Source: Echria macrotheca | Lineage: Eukaryota > Ascomycota > Sordariomycetes > Sordariales > Schizotheciaceae | Direction of reading: 5' to 3' | NCBI GenBank assembly: GCA_030411725.1 | Contig: MU839827.1 | Span: 4,409,027-4,473,026 of the forward strand | Length of the DNA: 64,000 nucleotides | In this document: one piece after another, positions 44,156 to 56,100 of the stretch | Layout of the letters: each line of letters begins with the position of its first letter | Position numbering within the stretch: the stretch's first letter is position 1 | Position numbers and translations under genes: made by a program | Notes under the pieces: model-generated | Seen by the model: only the letters and a program-made list of their open reading frames with translations | What the model was told of the DNA's origin: nothing | The model's database searches: none

Positions 44156-46622
44156 ATGACCCTCTTCAAGGCCTTCGCGGCCGTAATTGCTGGCGCTAGT
44201 TTGCTGCTACAAGCTGCGACAGGTGAGTCGTGAATGGTGTGGATGGCACAGTGGTGTGGGTAACTAATACATCGATCCGCCAGCGCATTCCACACAGCGA
44301 AATGCCCTCTCCCGAGTGAGTCGCCTCGACGATCCGATAATCCAGACGCCGTCGCACCGGGTCCACGCGCTCTCGTCGTTCGAAATCACCTTCCGAGTCC
44401 ACGACAAGGGGCAAAAGGTCCGCCTGACGCTCGACCCCAACCACGACATTATCAGCCCCGATGCCGCCGTCCAGATCATGGGCGCCGACGGCAAGGTGCG
44501 CCGCATCGAGCCCATCGACAGGTTAGAGCACAAAATCTTCAGGGGGTCGGCCTTTGTGCAGCTGGACGGGCAGGCCGAGTGGACCAATGCTGGCTGGGCC
44601 CGGATCAACGTGCATCGCGACGGCAGCAAACCCATATTCGAGGGCGCCTTTACGATTAACGGGAATCATCATCATATCCAGTCGGACGAGAATTACCGGA
44701 AGACGATGATTGCCGGCGACCCCCTGGTCGATTTCGCGGCCGACGCCTACATGGTGGTCTGGCGGGATTCCGACATCCTGCCGGACAGCCATCAACACAC
44801 TGAGCTGAAACGCGATCCAAGTGCGGCCGCAGCGGGCTGCACGTCCGACCAGCTGCTCTACAACCGGGACGAGAATAACCTCGTGTATCGCTCGGTCGAG
44901 GAGGACGTGAGCGTGTGGTCATTGAGCCCCCGGGCGTTGTTTGGACGCCAGATGGATGGAACGGCGGGTGGCAACGGTGCCGGTGTCAATCTCGCCAACT
45001 CGATAGGATCTACGGCCGGCTGTCCGAGTACTAGGAAGGTGGCTCTGGTCGGTATTGCGACGGATTGCACGTATACGGCGCAGTTCAACTCGACGTCGGC
45101 CGTCCGGCAGAACGTGATTCAGCAGGTGAATACGGCCTCGCAGGTGTATGAGAGCACCTTCAACATCTCGCTCGGCATCCAGAACCTGACCATCAGCGAG
45201 GCCGAGTGCCCGAGCTCAGCGCCGGCTTCGGCCCCGTGGAATGTTAAGTGCAGCGGTAGCACCTCCATCACTGACCGGCTGAATTTGTTTTCTACGTGGC
45301 GTGGACAGTGGAAGGATAATAATGCTTACTGGACCCTGCTTTCGACGTGCAATACGGGGTCGGCTGTTGGGCTGGCATGGCTCGGTCAGGTCTGCCAGAC
45401 GGGCACGCAGTCGGGCCAGAACGAGACGATTTCCGGAGCCAACGTCGTTGTCCGCACTTCGACCGAGTGGTTGGTTTTTGCTCACGAGACAGGACACACG
45501 TTTGGTGCCGTCCACGACTGCACTTCGTCAACGTGCGCTGACGGGACCGTGACGAAGCAGCAGTGTTGTCCGCTGACGGCTAGCGGCAGTTCTTGTGATG
45601 CCCGTGGGCAGTTTATCATGAACCCCTCGACCGGACAGGGTATCACCAAGTTTTCCCCCTGCAGCATTGGTAACATCTGCAGCTTCCTCGGGCGCTACTC
45701 GTCTCGGGTGCAGTGCCTGTCCAACAACCGCGACGTGCCGACGATCACGGGTAGCCAGTGCGGTAACGGCATCGTCGAGGCGGGCGAGGACTGCGACTGC
45801 GGTGGAGCCTCTGGGTGTGCCAACAACCCGTGCTGCAACCCGACGACGTGCAAGTTCACGACCAACAGCGTGTGCGACTTTTCGAACGAAGAGTGCTGCA
45901 CCCAGCAGTGCCAGTTCAAGAGCGCCGGGACCGTGTGCCGCGCGAGCACGGGCGTCTGCGATCCCGAGGAGACGTGCTCCGGTACCTCGCCGGCGTGTCC
46001 GGCCGACCGCAGCGCCGACGACGGGACTTCCTGTGGCGACTCTGGTGCCAATCTGCAGTGCGCCTCGGGGCAGTGCACGTCGCGCGACCAGCAGTGCAAG
46101 ACGCTCATGGGCAGTCTCACGACCAACAACGACACGTACTCGTGCTCGTCGCAGGGCTGTATGCTCTCGTGCGCGTCGCCGCAGTTTGGGCGCAACACGT
46201 GCTACACAATGCAGCAGTTTTTCCTCGACGGGACGCCCTGCGAGGGCGGCGGCCGGTGTAGTAATGGAAACTGCCAGGGCTCGAATCTCGGGAAGCAGAT
46301 TGGGAACTGGTTCACCGAGAACCAGAATATTGTGATTCCCGTGGCGTCGGTTGTGGGTGGTCTGATCGCGATTGCCATTCTGTCGTGCTGCATCACGTCG
46401 TTCTGTCGGCGCAGGAGGGCGAAGCGGATACCCAAGACGCCGTCGCCGGCGTGGAACTACGGGCCCATGCCGGGCGGCATGGCGCCGGGTCAGCCCCCGA
46501 TGGGAATGGCGGGTGCGAGGGGCATGCCGCCACCGTATCCTGGGGGACCGGCGCCGGGGGGACCTAATCAGCCTGGGGCGGCTTGGGAGCCGATGAGGAG
46601 TAGGAGTTTTAGGTATGCCTAG
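44156..46622 (+). CDS. ADAM-family membrane metalloprotease with disintegrin domain
   Basis: Exons 44156-44222 and 44284-46622 join to 801 residues. A signal peptide (MTLFKAFAAVIAGASLLLQA) is split by the 61-nt intron. A propeptide follows, then a reprolysin domain with the zinc motif HETGHTFGAVHD (H423, E424, H427, H433). The disintegrin domain starts at CGNGIVEAGEDCDCGG and is cysteine-dense, continuing to CRASTGVCDPEETCSG. A cysteine-rich region is followed by one membrane helix (IVIPVASVVGGLIAIAILSC, from about residue 704). The short tail begins CRRRRAKR and is rich in Pro, Gly and Met. The layout matches animal ADAMs and fungal ADM-A/ADM-B proteins. It should be a type I surface protein shedding or trimming extracellular proteins; its substrates are unknown. 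Confidence 0.95.
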
Positions 46623-48446
46623 GTGGTATTTTCGTATTTTATGATTGTATATGTTTGGAGAGCGGGGGAGAGAGAAGGGGGAGATACCTTGTGCCGCGAA
46701 AGCATTGTTGGTTTCTTGGGTATATACTTGCATGGCAGGGCGTTTATAGGTTCCATAGGAGGCATTGTATATTGGGTAGTACTTTTTGGTACGGCTAAGT
46801 AGTATTATATGATTGTTTATACGGAGACTGTGTGGTTGGTTTCTAGCTGTGTCGTTGGAAGTGTGACTGTTTCCTGAGTAGAGGGTGTTTATAGCGATTG
46901 GGGGCCTCGTTGGAGGATGTAGACCTAATGGAAGGGGTACATACATACCTATAAACTCAGGGGGGTGAGATTTTATTCCTTGAAGCTGGAATTTGCAGAG
47001 GGGAAGTTCGTCTGCAGCTCAAGGCCCGCAGGCTCTTTTACCCTGTGGTGAGACAGTTACAATTATCGCCCTTGCTAAAGAAGCTCTCTCTCCAGATTTA
47101 CAAGCGCCCTCGCCGCGAATGTGCCTTCCTTCCTTGATGAGATTGTTGCGATTGTGGCGATATCTTCCTTCCTTCGTGAGATTGTTCCGGGGTTGGTTTA
47201 GAATACACCCCTTTTTCTATCCCCAAAAGACCTAAAAGATGAAATATTAGAGAGAGAAAACAACTTCTTCACAAGCGCCCTCGCTGGAAATGTACCTTCC
47301 TTCCTTCATAATATTGTTACGATACCTTATCTTCCTTTATGAAATCTGTTCCAGAGTCATTTAGAACACGCCCCCTTTTCTATCACCAAGACCCAAGAGA
47401 TAAATATGAGAGAGAGAAAACAACTTCTTCACAAGCGCCATCGCTGGGAATACCTTCCTTCCTTCCTTTATGAGATCCTTCCGGGCTTATTCAAAATACA
47501 CCCCCTTTTCTATCCCCAAAGACCCAGAAGGTTTTCGAAATATCAAATGAAAGAGAGAGAAAATTACTTTGTTGTGTGTTTATAGAGGTAGATAAGGAAA
47601 GGGATCACCAGATATTCCGTACAGAGACCGTCTTATTAATTAATTAATAGGCATTCATTCTCTGCTTCTATTCCCTGCTTCTATTCCTTTAGCTTAAATT
47701 CCCCCAGCCATATATATTTCTTCACCTCCCGTAGAATGTTCCGCTCATAGTTCTAGACCATTGGACCTAGCTAGGGACTCGACTCGCAAATTACTAGTAC
47801 GCCTTGCGGTGTAAGACGAATAATATTTCTCTTCGCCAGCTAGATGCTCCTCCGGTTACCTCTTCAAAGTTTCAAGCCCAAAGCCATCTATCTAGATATA
47901 TATATAACCCAGGCTGTGGCTGCTCCTCTGGACGACAACAACCGCATATCGACATCAACGCACATCACATCCAGACCGACAATGGACAAGATATTCCACG
48001 TACAATATCAATTTCGCCAGGGCGCCAGACACGGCACCTTCTTTGAATGACTGTCTTCCACCCCTTATATCATCATTAAGCCATCTCCCGACCCCCCAAA
48101 GAAAAATGCAATCGTTACGTTTTCGTCGTTCCTCATAATGATGATACATGCTGTCGTGTCGTAACCCATTTTGTGACCAGTCCCCTTCCCTTCTCCACCC
48201 AGCCGTGGCCACGCCTGGTGCTCTCCGCTCCGAAGCGGACCAGCAACCAGCCGTCCAAGATACCGCAAAAAAGGCAGAATTATTAATGAGCAGCAGCAAC
48301 GCCAGATATGAATGACCCTCTCTCCCCCTCTCTCCCCCTCTCCCCGCTGGGCTTTCCCTTCCACCACAATGCCATACTCAGCGGAATATAAACCGCACCG
48401 CACCGCAGAGCCCATGCTGCCTGACACAACCCCGCGGCGGAAACTC
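46623..48446. other. intergenic region containing a tandem repeat block
   Basis: Convergent gap between the ADAM gene and a small unknown gene. Besides the 160-171 bp tandem repeat listed separately, it has an ATTAATTAATTAATAG stretch at 47637-47649 and A/T-rich flanks. No gene is apparent. Confidence 0.5.
47101..47560. repeat. three-copy imperfect tandem repeat, unit 160-171 bp
   Basis: Copies start at 47101, 47272 and 47432 with CAAGCGCCCTCGC or CAAGCGCCATCGC. Each continues through CTTCCTTCCTT, a GAGATTGTT-like word and CACCCCCTTTTTCTATCCCCAAA, then an AGAGAGAGAAAA end; CAACTTCTTCA joins the first copies to the next. Copies differ by substitutions and small gaps. They contain no shared open frame, so this is a non-coding minisatellite-like block. 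Confidence 0.85.
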
Positions 48447-48697
48447 TCATTGAGTAGTAGACCCCCGATCACCCCCTCTCCGCTTGTTAGCATCCCTATC
48501 CGCCGTCCCGCGATGATGCCCCACCGAAGACGACCCCCCAGCCTTGCGATTCCCAGACGACGACGGCGTGTTCCCCGCCCTACCACCAGACGCCGTAGCC
48601 ATATCATCCTCGTACCCGCATAGCATCTTCATGAAATGCAGTCTCGCGCCGGGTATGCTCTTTTTTTGTCGTTTCGGTCAGCTTCATGGCAACAACT

Positions 48698-48738
<41 letters not shown>

Positions 48739-49241
48739 GAGATGGTTACGTTATCTGTGCTCTGCGCCCACATCATCAGCAGCTCGGGGTTATCAAGAAA
48801 CGCCGCGGCCTGGTCACGCCGTTCGGCGCGGGCAAAGTCTTCTTTTTCGAATCTGTTTTTTGATCAACAACTTTTTTCTACAGGGCATAGTGAGAGAAAG
48901 GGAGAGAGAGAAAGGGACAAGTCATATATATATATTGTATATAATACATACCTCCCGCTCCCCATGCGCAACCTTCCTCCTGTTGTCGTCGTCGTCCCCT
49001 CGCGGTCGCTGAGGTCGTCGCTACCCTCGGACCCGTCGCCCGAGTGGTACGGATCCTTGCCGCGGGCCTGCCGGTCGCGCATCTGGCTCGTGAAGGCGTC
49101 GCCCGCCGCCGATCCGGCTGATGACGACGAGCCTCCCTGCGTCATGTATGCCGCTTGGCGGCCGGCGCCTCCGCCGTAGGGGCCCCCAGCTCCTGGGCTG
49201 CGGAAGGTTGAGCTTGACGAGGATGGGCCGCTTGATGACAT
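48447..49241 (-). CDS. small conserved-looking fungal protein of unknown function, three exons
   Basis: Exons 48952-49241, 48750-48852 and 48447-48659 join in frame to 201 residues. The first 95 residues are Ser/Gly-rich and low-complexity, with DAFTSQMRDRQARGKDPYHS. Exons 2 and 3 form a compact charged segment, RFEKEDFARAERRDQAAAFL then DNPELLMMWAQSTDNSIPGA, and RLHFMKMLCGYEDDM. That segment has a much more conserved look than the ends. The tail is Gly/Ser/Arg-rich. I do not recognise a named family. The joins are supported because each keeps frame, uses GT-AG sites (GTATGT...ACAG, GTAACC...AAAG), and builds one continuous helical segment across two introns. The second intron contains a (CT)n tract on its coding strand. 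The function is unknown. Confidence 0.7.
48702..48732. repeat. (GA)n microsatellite inside an intron
   Basis: A near-perfect GA run of about 31 nt. It lies in intron 2 of the small minus-strand gene, where it reads as a (CT)n pyrimidine tract 42 to 72 nt upstream of the acceptor. Confidence 0.95.
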
Positions 49242-51840
49242 TCTTCTTTTACTATGATTTCGAAGTAAGTTGTTGGGGGCGTGGGCTACCCGGTGTGGTG
49301 GGTTTGGTTTGGTTTGGTTGGCTGGTTGTGTGTATGATGTTGGTTATCTAAGACAGCTTTTTGCCGACTAGAGCCGACGAAAAGAAAAAGAAAGAAACAT
49401 GGGAACGCTCAAACCTTTGAGGTTTATTACGTATTTCTATCCTCAGGCCCGAGGATGATGAGCTGAAGAGAGTGAGAGAGCAATGGCTACCGAGTCACCA
49501 CACGGGGCAGATAGATCCGAGTGACCCGACAAGCTGAGGTACCTTGATTGTCAATGTCCAAATTGGCGTGGATGATGTATCGTCGCCGAGTTAGTTTGTT
49601 AGCAACGCCACCGCAACTGCAAGTCTAACGCGCGAAGACGTCGAACAAGTCGGCAGTGGACGGACGAATGGAGTGTTGTGGGTGGGTGGCGGGGGTTGGC
49701 TTGTCACAGCTGGCGGCGCGATGAATGGTGGGGTTTCGTTTTCTAGCTACCTAAAACTGAGAAAGGTACTTGTACCTACCTCTCTCTTTTGGTGCTGCTG
49801 AGACACTTCAACTTTATTCGCAACTCCCCCAATCTCAAAGCTGCTGCTTGCAGCATCGAGATGCATGCATGGCGCCGCATGGGGCAAACACCGACTGGCG
49901 GATGCTACTTGAACAAAAAAAAATCGAGGGAATCGGATGCGTCTCCGTTGGGACCTGGCCCTCGGTACGACCCTGGTGGCGTTCTACATCTTGGCTTATG
50001 TTCGAGACCATCAATGTATTTCTTCCTATTGGCAATGGCCGAGTCAGATACTCGAGCTGTGATTTCCCCGAAACACAATCCCCATTGTTTTCTTTCCGTA
50101 AGAGACAAGAAGAGAAAGGGCATTGTTTGTACACTGCGGGGTTCACACACAGTGCTGAGAGGAGGAGACAAGCCAAACATACTTGCTCGATATCATAACA
50201 CTAGCTTGGTAAATGACGGGAGGGAGCTTTTCTGCTTTCGATAGCTGTTGCATGTAGCCGAGACCCATCTGCATAATTGGCCCACCGATATTTTGTTTCT
50301 TTTTTATCTGCTTGTTTGCTTCTGACCCTATCAAGGAAAACCTACGTCCTCTCCCCTCAGCCTTGGTACATTATGTCCAATCCACCGCTTCATCAGAACA
50401 CAAGAAACATTCGAGAAGCACCAAAACAAAAGGAAGGCAGATTTCGTGACGAGAAACCTTGCCTGACAGGCGATCCACTAACATAGATGGGAAACCGCAC
50501 CTCACCGACTTGCCAAATCTCAAGATACCCACCAGCTGCAGTCCAACGCCCGCATGCCTGACCGGTACAGACTCCTACAGTCCACACACCCCCTTACATG
50601 CAGTGAACCGCAGGCCCGGGCCGCTTGCTGGTATGTGGGTATGTATGTACACGCTCGGGGAATTCCGGCAAACATCCGATTGTTTGCACCGTCTCGAAAG
50701 CATGTTTCGGCCGGGGCGACGTCAAAACATGTTCCGGCTGCAGTCCGCGGGGTGGGGGGAGTCAAATCACAAAGAGGAATCGTGAGTAAACGTTGTGCTG
50801 AAAAACGAGGGATGTAGCAGCTCAAAGGTTGTGGGGAAAACAGGCCTACCCTGAGGCACAGGTAGTGCCAGGTAACAGAAGCACAACAAAGAGCTCTCTC
50901 TGTGTGTGGGGCCTGGATAGATAGTAGGCAACGAGGCCATCACCACTATTATATTTAGACAGCTTGTATCTCGGTCACTGTCCCTGGTCCTAATCTCACC
51001 ATATACAATGCGAAATCGACGAGATATTACCAATGCCCCTGATTAAGCTCGTAATCTGACAAAAAAGGTTGTAAGAAGGGAAGACGCCAAAGGGAAAACG
51101 GATGCAGCCCACGCACAGGGTTGATCCTCCAAAAGCCCCAGACTTTTCGGGAGGAGGTACACTTCTTCTAAAGCTGCCTACGGCAAGATATCTAGTCATG
51201 ATACAAAGCCAGAGACATCCAACACCCACGGATACTTGACCTCACGTTTTTCTCTGCATGATCAAGGCGTTGGGGGCTTGTATTCCTCCTAGGTAGAGAG
51301 TAAGAGATCCTCTCCAAAAAAAAAAAAAAGAAGGAAAAAGAGAACTTGAACATACAACACCAGGAATTCGCCGGTCGTCACCGACCCGACTACTGACCTG
51401 GCCCTCGCGGATTTATCTATGGGAGAGCGGACGGGATCCCGAGTTCTACCGCGGGTATGGTCGTATGTTGCTCTGTCGTATGGTCTGAGCTGGTTATGTA
51501 ACGGTGGAAAACTGCGAGGTCGTTCCTAGTTCTATGGCCTGCGGGCAGACGTCGGCAACTCTGGAGCATAACGGATCTGGCTTGTCATCTGCTTGCCACG
51601 ACGCTCTCCTCGATGGTCCGAGTTTCGAGAATCACGGTGTAAACGTCTCGTAGGATGTAGACCTCCGTGACACGCAACTTGCTGAACCCAAACTTGGAGC
51701 TGTCGATTCCCTTTAACTGCTCCCAATTCACAACAAGCAGACGTCTCCCCTGCTGCGTCCAGACCCGGCATGCCCACCTAGACACCGTCCACCCACCCAA
51801 CATGCCCTCAACATATCCCACCCATCCTCATCAACACACC
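49242..51840. other. 2.6 kb gap, no gene recognised
   Basis: It begins with the promoter of the small minus-strand gene (GGTTT repeats near 49304-49320) and ends at the 3' end of the next minus-strand gene. Frames at 49770-50240 and 51667-52380 overlap each other and have no domain. An A-run lies near 51316-51328. Confidence 0.45.
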
Positions 51841-52464
51841 CTAACTCTCCACCGCCAAAGCCTTCAACCCAACCAAGCTCCCCTTCCCCCTCTCCCCCGT
51901 CGTCGTAACAACCCAATACTCAACCCTCGTCCCGTCCCTAACGACCCGATAAACCCGCACATCATTCCCCTTCCCCGCCTGCGTAACCGCCTCCACAACA
52001 TCCGCATACGTCCCATTGGCATCCCAATCCACCGGATCGAGAATCTCAATTTCTGCGTTGGCCGGATCCGAATGCCCAATCATTTTCGCAAACTGTTCTA
52101 TTCACATGTCAGCACCACCCCCTCCTCTCAAACAGCCTCCCCCCCTTCACCCTACTCCCCAAAAATAAGAGAAAGAGAGAGAAGACAAACCTTCATCAGG
52201 CAAAACAACCACCCCCTTCTTCCCCCCCTGGTCACCCTCCAACCGCAACCCAACAACCTCAAACGGCTCGTCCGCCTCACTACTATAAACCGCCTCCTTC
52301 CTCCCGCCGCGCGCGACGCCCCTCAAGACAGAAGGTATCTCGACGCCCTCGTCCGTCGTGCGGAACGGGGACGACCCTGACGAAGACGTGGTCTTGGTAT
52401 ATCCGGCCGAGGGGTCCTGGTTCGCCTTGTCCAGGAAGGCCATGTAATCCTCGTCTGATGCCAT
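51841..52464 (-). CDS. unknown conserved-looking protein, two exons, possible mitochondrial form
   Basis: Exons 52191-52464 and 51841-52097 join to 176 residues from the ATG at 52464 (MASDEDYMAFLDKANQDPSA, good context). The intron is 93 nt with a GTTTGT donor and a CTGAC branch site. The second exon reads EEQFAKMIGHSDPANAEIEI, then LDPVDWDANGTYADVVEAV and DVRVYRVVRDGTRVEYWVV, an alpha/beta-looking end. I do not recognise a named family. Upstream of the chosen start the frame stays open. An ATG at 52722 would add 86 residues that are Arg/Ser/Thr-rich, contain one acidic residue and end in QGRRLFTTTTGR, a typical mitochondrial presequence. The longer form would have 262 residues. Both starts could be used. 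The function is unknown. Confidence 0.7.
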
Positions 52465-53541
52465 TCTCCCCGTCGTCGTCGTAAACAATCTCCGTCCCTG
52501 TTTTTGTGTCCTCTGTATGGATATGCGGCGCAGAGTGTCGGGTACGGCGTCGAGGAGTCCTGCTGTGTGGGACGTTGCCAGCTGAGGTGGGGGGGAGAGT
52601 GCTGCCGTTGTCGTCGTCTTGGTTGAGAAATGGCCGTATGCCGGCGTTCTTTTCGCAAGTGGAATTCGGCCGAATATCGATATCGCGGTCTGCTTGTTAT
52701 GGCGGGGAAAGAGAGACCTCAACATTGGACTCTTGTCGTTCGTGGACTGATGGGTTCTTGCAAGAGAGAGAGCTGCCCGATGATGTAATCTGCGTGTGAG
52801 GTCGGCGGCACCAATCGCCGCAGCGTCTGAACTTACCCCACACACCTACCTACCCCTCGGAGTATGCCGTTCAGGGGGGCTTATACTCTATACACAACAA
52901 GAACCCAAATGTCGAGATAACATAATTCTTGGAGAATCAAAGGGATATGAATAAGAATAATCTCCCTATACTCATATATTCTTCTAGTGGAAACGGAAGT
53001 CCCTTCGACAAACCATGCTGGGGTCTACAATTCCATCACGAGGCCCTGCACTTACACAACAAGCCCAAGGAACAGCACCAGGCCGTGGATATCGAGTCTC
53101 TCATTAACACACGCGCCAAACCATTGTTGAAGTCTCCCAGTTTGCTCGAATTCGAACCCAAGACCAGCTGGCCAGGCTCTCTGGCCGGCATCAACCCAAA
53201 CAGCGAAGAGGCTCGTGTATCGAAATAACACGTGGATAGCTTCTGCTGAGAGAAAGGAGTCTCCTTGATATCAATTTTACCTCGGACCTGGACCCGTAAC
53301 GTGGCCTGGCTGGAGTCACTTACAAGTCAAGCTGCTGAGAACTTTGACTTCAAGTCGACCAACTCGGATAACTCAGACACCAAGAGTGACAGAGACTCAC
53401 ACAGACTTCGGCTTCACTTATTCATTTTCCATTCCTCTTCGTTAGCCTTTTAGGCAGCCTATGCTAGAGACCCAATCCCAACCACCCGAAAAATGAAACC
53501 GTGACACCGTTGCGATACCGAAAGAAAACAAAGCCACACTC
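52465..53541. promoter_or_regulatory. gap between unknown gene and RPL3
   Basis: It may include the alternative N-terminal extension to 52722 and the promoter of the unknown gene. The rest must hold the RPL3 3' UTR. No other gene is apparent; a plus frame at 52929-53228 has no recognised domain. Confidence 0.45.
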
Positions 53542-55095
53542 TTACGAGCTGGCAGCCAGATCCTTCTTGAGAGTACCCTGGAATTGCTTCTTCTCGGCAG
53601 GCGTCTGGAAAGCACCGTGTCCGAACTCGGACGACGTGTCGATCCATTTGAGGTCGACCTTCTCCAAAGCCTTGCGCGACGTGTGGATGAACATCGACTT
53701 CCGGAGCGTCATCACCCGCTTCTTGGTACCAGGAACAGAGCCCTTGACCATGACGAAATCGTTGTTGATCTCACCATAGCGGACGAAGCCACCCAGACTA
53801 TTCCCGTTAGCCAAGCTCCTCATCTCAAACCAGAAAACTTACGGAGTGATCTTCTTCTTGGTGACATCAACCTCGGTAGCGGCATTGTCGTCAGCATCAC
53901 CCTTGCCAATCCGGTAGACCTTGTGGTTGACCGAGGTACGGTGGTGGTAACCCATCTGACCAGCACGAGCAACCGTCCACTGGACGTGGGACGGATGCCA
54001 GGCACCGATACAGGCGACCTTGCGGAGACCCTTGTGAGTCTTGCGAGGAAGCTTCTTGGTACCCCAGCGAGCGGTCACACCAGAGTATCCGTGGCCCTTG
54101 GTGACGGCAATCACGTCAATCACCTCGTCCTGCTCGAAGACGCTGTCGACAGAGATGGGCTTCTCAAAGAGACCGTGGCCGAACTCGACCTTGTCAGCGA
54201 CGGACCCGCCGTTGATCTGGATCTCCATAAGATGCGCCTTCTTCTGCTTGAGCGGCGTCTTGCGGATCTGAGTGTGGGCAAGGACACGGACGACGGTGCA
54301 GTACTTCTTGATGCGCTCGAGCTCGCGGGTGATGGAAGAGCCGTTGTTCTCCGAGTGCTTCTTGGCATACTTGGTGAACGCCTTCTTCTTGCTCTTGTAC
54401 CAGTTCTTGTAGAAGCGGCGCTTGACCTCATCGCCCAAGTGCTCAGCCCAGACCGTGGTGAGCGACCGGAGACCGCGGGGAGTCTCGATGTACTATGCCT
54501 CTTGTTAGATATTCCGTCCTTGCGTGGCCTTCAGCCGGACAGCAATGACTTACTCCAACCAGACCCACAACCATCATCTGTAAAAGATGTTAGCCATTGA
54601 CACAAAGAGAGCCAAGCGGGCTGAGTTGTGCGTACAGGTGGGGTATCAATGATTGTCACGGCCTCCACCACCTCCTTCTTATTAGCCTTCGCGCCGGGGC
54701 GGTCGAGGTCGCGGACGATCGTCGTCATGCCGGCCTTGTAGCCCATCATGGCCGTCAGGTGGACGGGCTTCTTCGGGTCGTCCTTAGGGAAGCTGTGAAC
54801 ACCACCGTCAGCCTGCGATCATCCAAGGCGATTGCGGGTGTTGGCCATGTTTGACTTACGACTTGACCTTTCCCCTGTGGCGGGCGGCGCGCTTCCGCGG
54901 CAGGTACGCCAGCGAACCATGGCGGGGGGCCTCGTACTCTGGAAAATATCAGCATCAGTCGGGGTGGAATATTTCGGCGCGAGAATTGGAGTGGGTTGAT
55001 GAGGCGGGTTGCAGCCAAACTGGAGGATGGCTTCGCTGTAGAGAGCAGAGGAATTGGAAATCCCAGCTGCGAGAAGACTCACTTCTGTGCGACAT
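53542..55095 (-). CDS. RPL3: 60S ribosomal protein L3 (uL3), six exons
   Basis: Exons on the minus strand: 55083-55095, 54860-54938, 54636-54792, 54554-54577, 53843-54492, 53542-53797. They join to 392 residues. The start MSHRKYEAPRHGSLAYLPRK is the classical uL3 N-terminus, with only 13 nt in the first exon. Further landmarks are KKPVHLTAMMGYKAGMTTIV, KKEVVEAVTIIDTPPMMVVG, WGTKKLPRKTHKGLRKVACI, GAWHPSHV, MGYHHRTSVNHKVYRIGKG and VMTLRKSMFIHTSR. uL3 is an early-assembling protein of the large ribosomal subunit whose central loop reaches the peptidyl transferase centre. Exon 4 is a 24-nt microexon coding MMVVGLVG. Strong codon bias leaves a 338-codon frame open on the other strand (53584-54600), which is a shadow. 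A short first coding exon followed by an intron is common in fungal ribosomal protein genes. Confidence 0.98.
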
Positions 55096-56100
55096 GGTTG
55101 CTGCTGTCGAGGTCAGTAAAACTGGTCGTTGGGAGTTGAAGGTAGTCCACGATCCAAACCGCAAAAAAGAAGGCGGTTTCAATTTGCGTTGCTGGAAATT
55201 TTGTGTGAGAAGCGGGCCTACCAGCTTTGGCCAATCAGAGCGGAACCCTAATCGCACAAACCTTTGCAGCCCCACCTTGCAACCCCCACCGACCACCTGC
55301 CTCAACTCCAGTCGACGATCACGTGAGTATCAAAAGTTCAACCGAGGGAACCAACCATTGCAGGGTTTGATGATCATCTGGGGCTTTGTTAGATATAGCA
55401 GGCGAATCCCTAATTAGGCCTCCTCCAAGCAAAATCGCTGCTCGATCCTTACGGGGAAGCTAAGCTAGGCGACGTCCTCCAAACATGCTCTTGCCGACAT
55501 CTGAGACGCCCTCAGCCCGCCATTTATATCTCCCAATTCTCTTGAACTAAAATCCGCAGCGAGCCGGCTCCAACCGCCGTACACTTGTACGAGTTCAAGG
55601 CTGCAGGTCTCTCACCGATGTCTCGCTGCCAAGCTCCATCTTGCCGGACTGGCACGGGCTCGACTGCGGAATACAGCTTGCCCCGAACCGTCTGTTCTGC
55701 ATTCCTCTTTGCTTGGTCGTCACAGAGTCGTCGGTCTCAAATTGATATGAATCATTGTTTTCAGAGCATCTAGTGATACCAAATATTCCGAGAAATTAGC
55801 TACCTAGAATGTATACACAGCGAGGGCCTCCGAGCAAAAGGCATCCCCGTAATCGCGAAGCATGCCTTCTTGAAGCGTGCCTTTCTTCCTCAAATAAATC
55901 AACGACTGACGACAGCATAAGAAAAAAAGGGAATTCGAAGGAAGCCAACGCTGAACCAGATGTAGTGCATGCGACCCGTCGAGTCAGCGACCTGCCACCA
56001 CCTGGAGAATTGGATCGTGCCAAACATTGTGTAGGGGAATAGTGCACCCGGTCAAAACAGGAAATCCCAATCCTCACTCCAAGCCCACTAATGCTAACCA
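55096..56100. promoter_or_regulatory. gap between RPL3 start and SSN6 end
   Basis: The RPL3 promoter and the SSN6 3' UTR lie here. Short frames such as 55809-56042 carry no known domain. Nothing else is recognised. Confidence 0.45.

Noticed and set aside
53150..53170. B-box-like ATTCGAACCC, a possible minus-strand tRNA
   Set aside because: No matching A box or cloverleaf stems could be found around it. Other GGTTCGAA hits lie inside coding exons.
53584..54600. 338-codon plus-strand frame across RPL3
   Set aside because: It is exactly antisense to the strongly codon-biased RPL3 exons and crosses introns. It has no plausible start context or domain.
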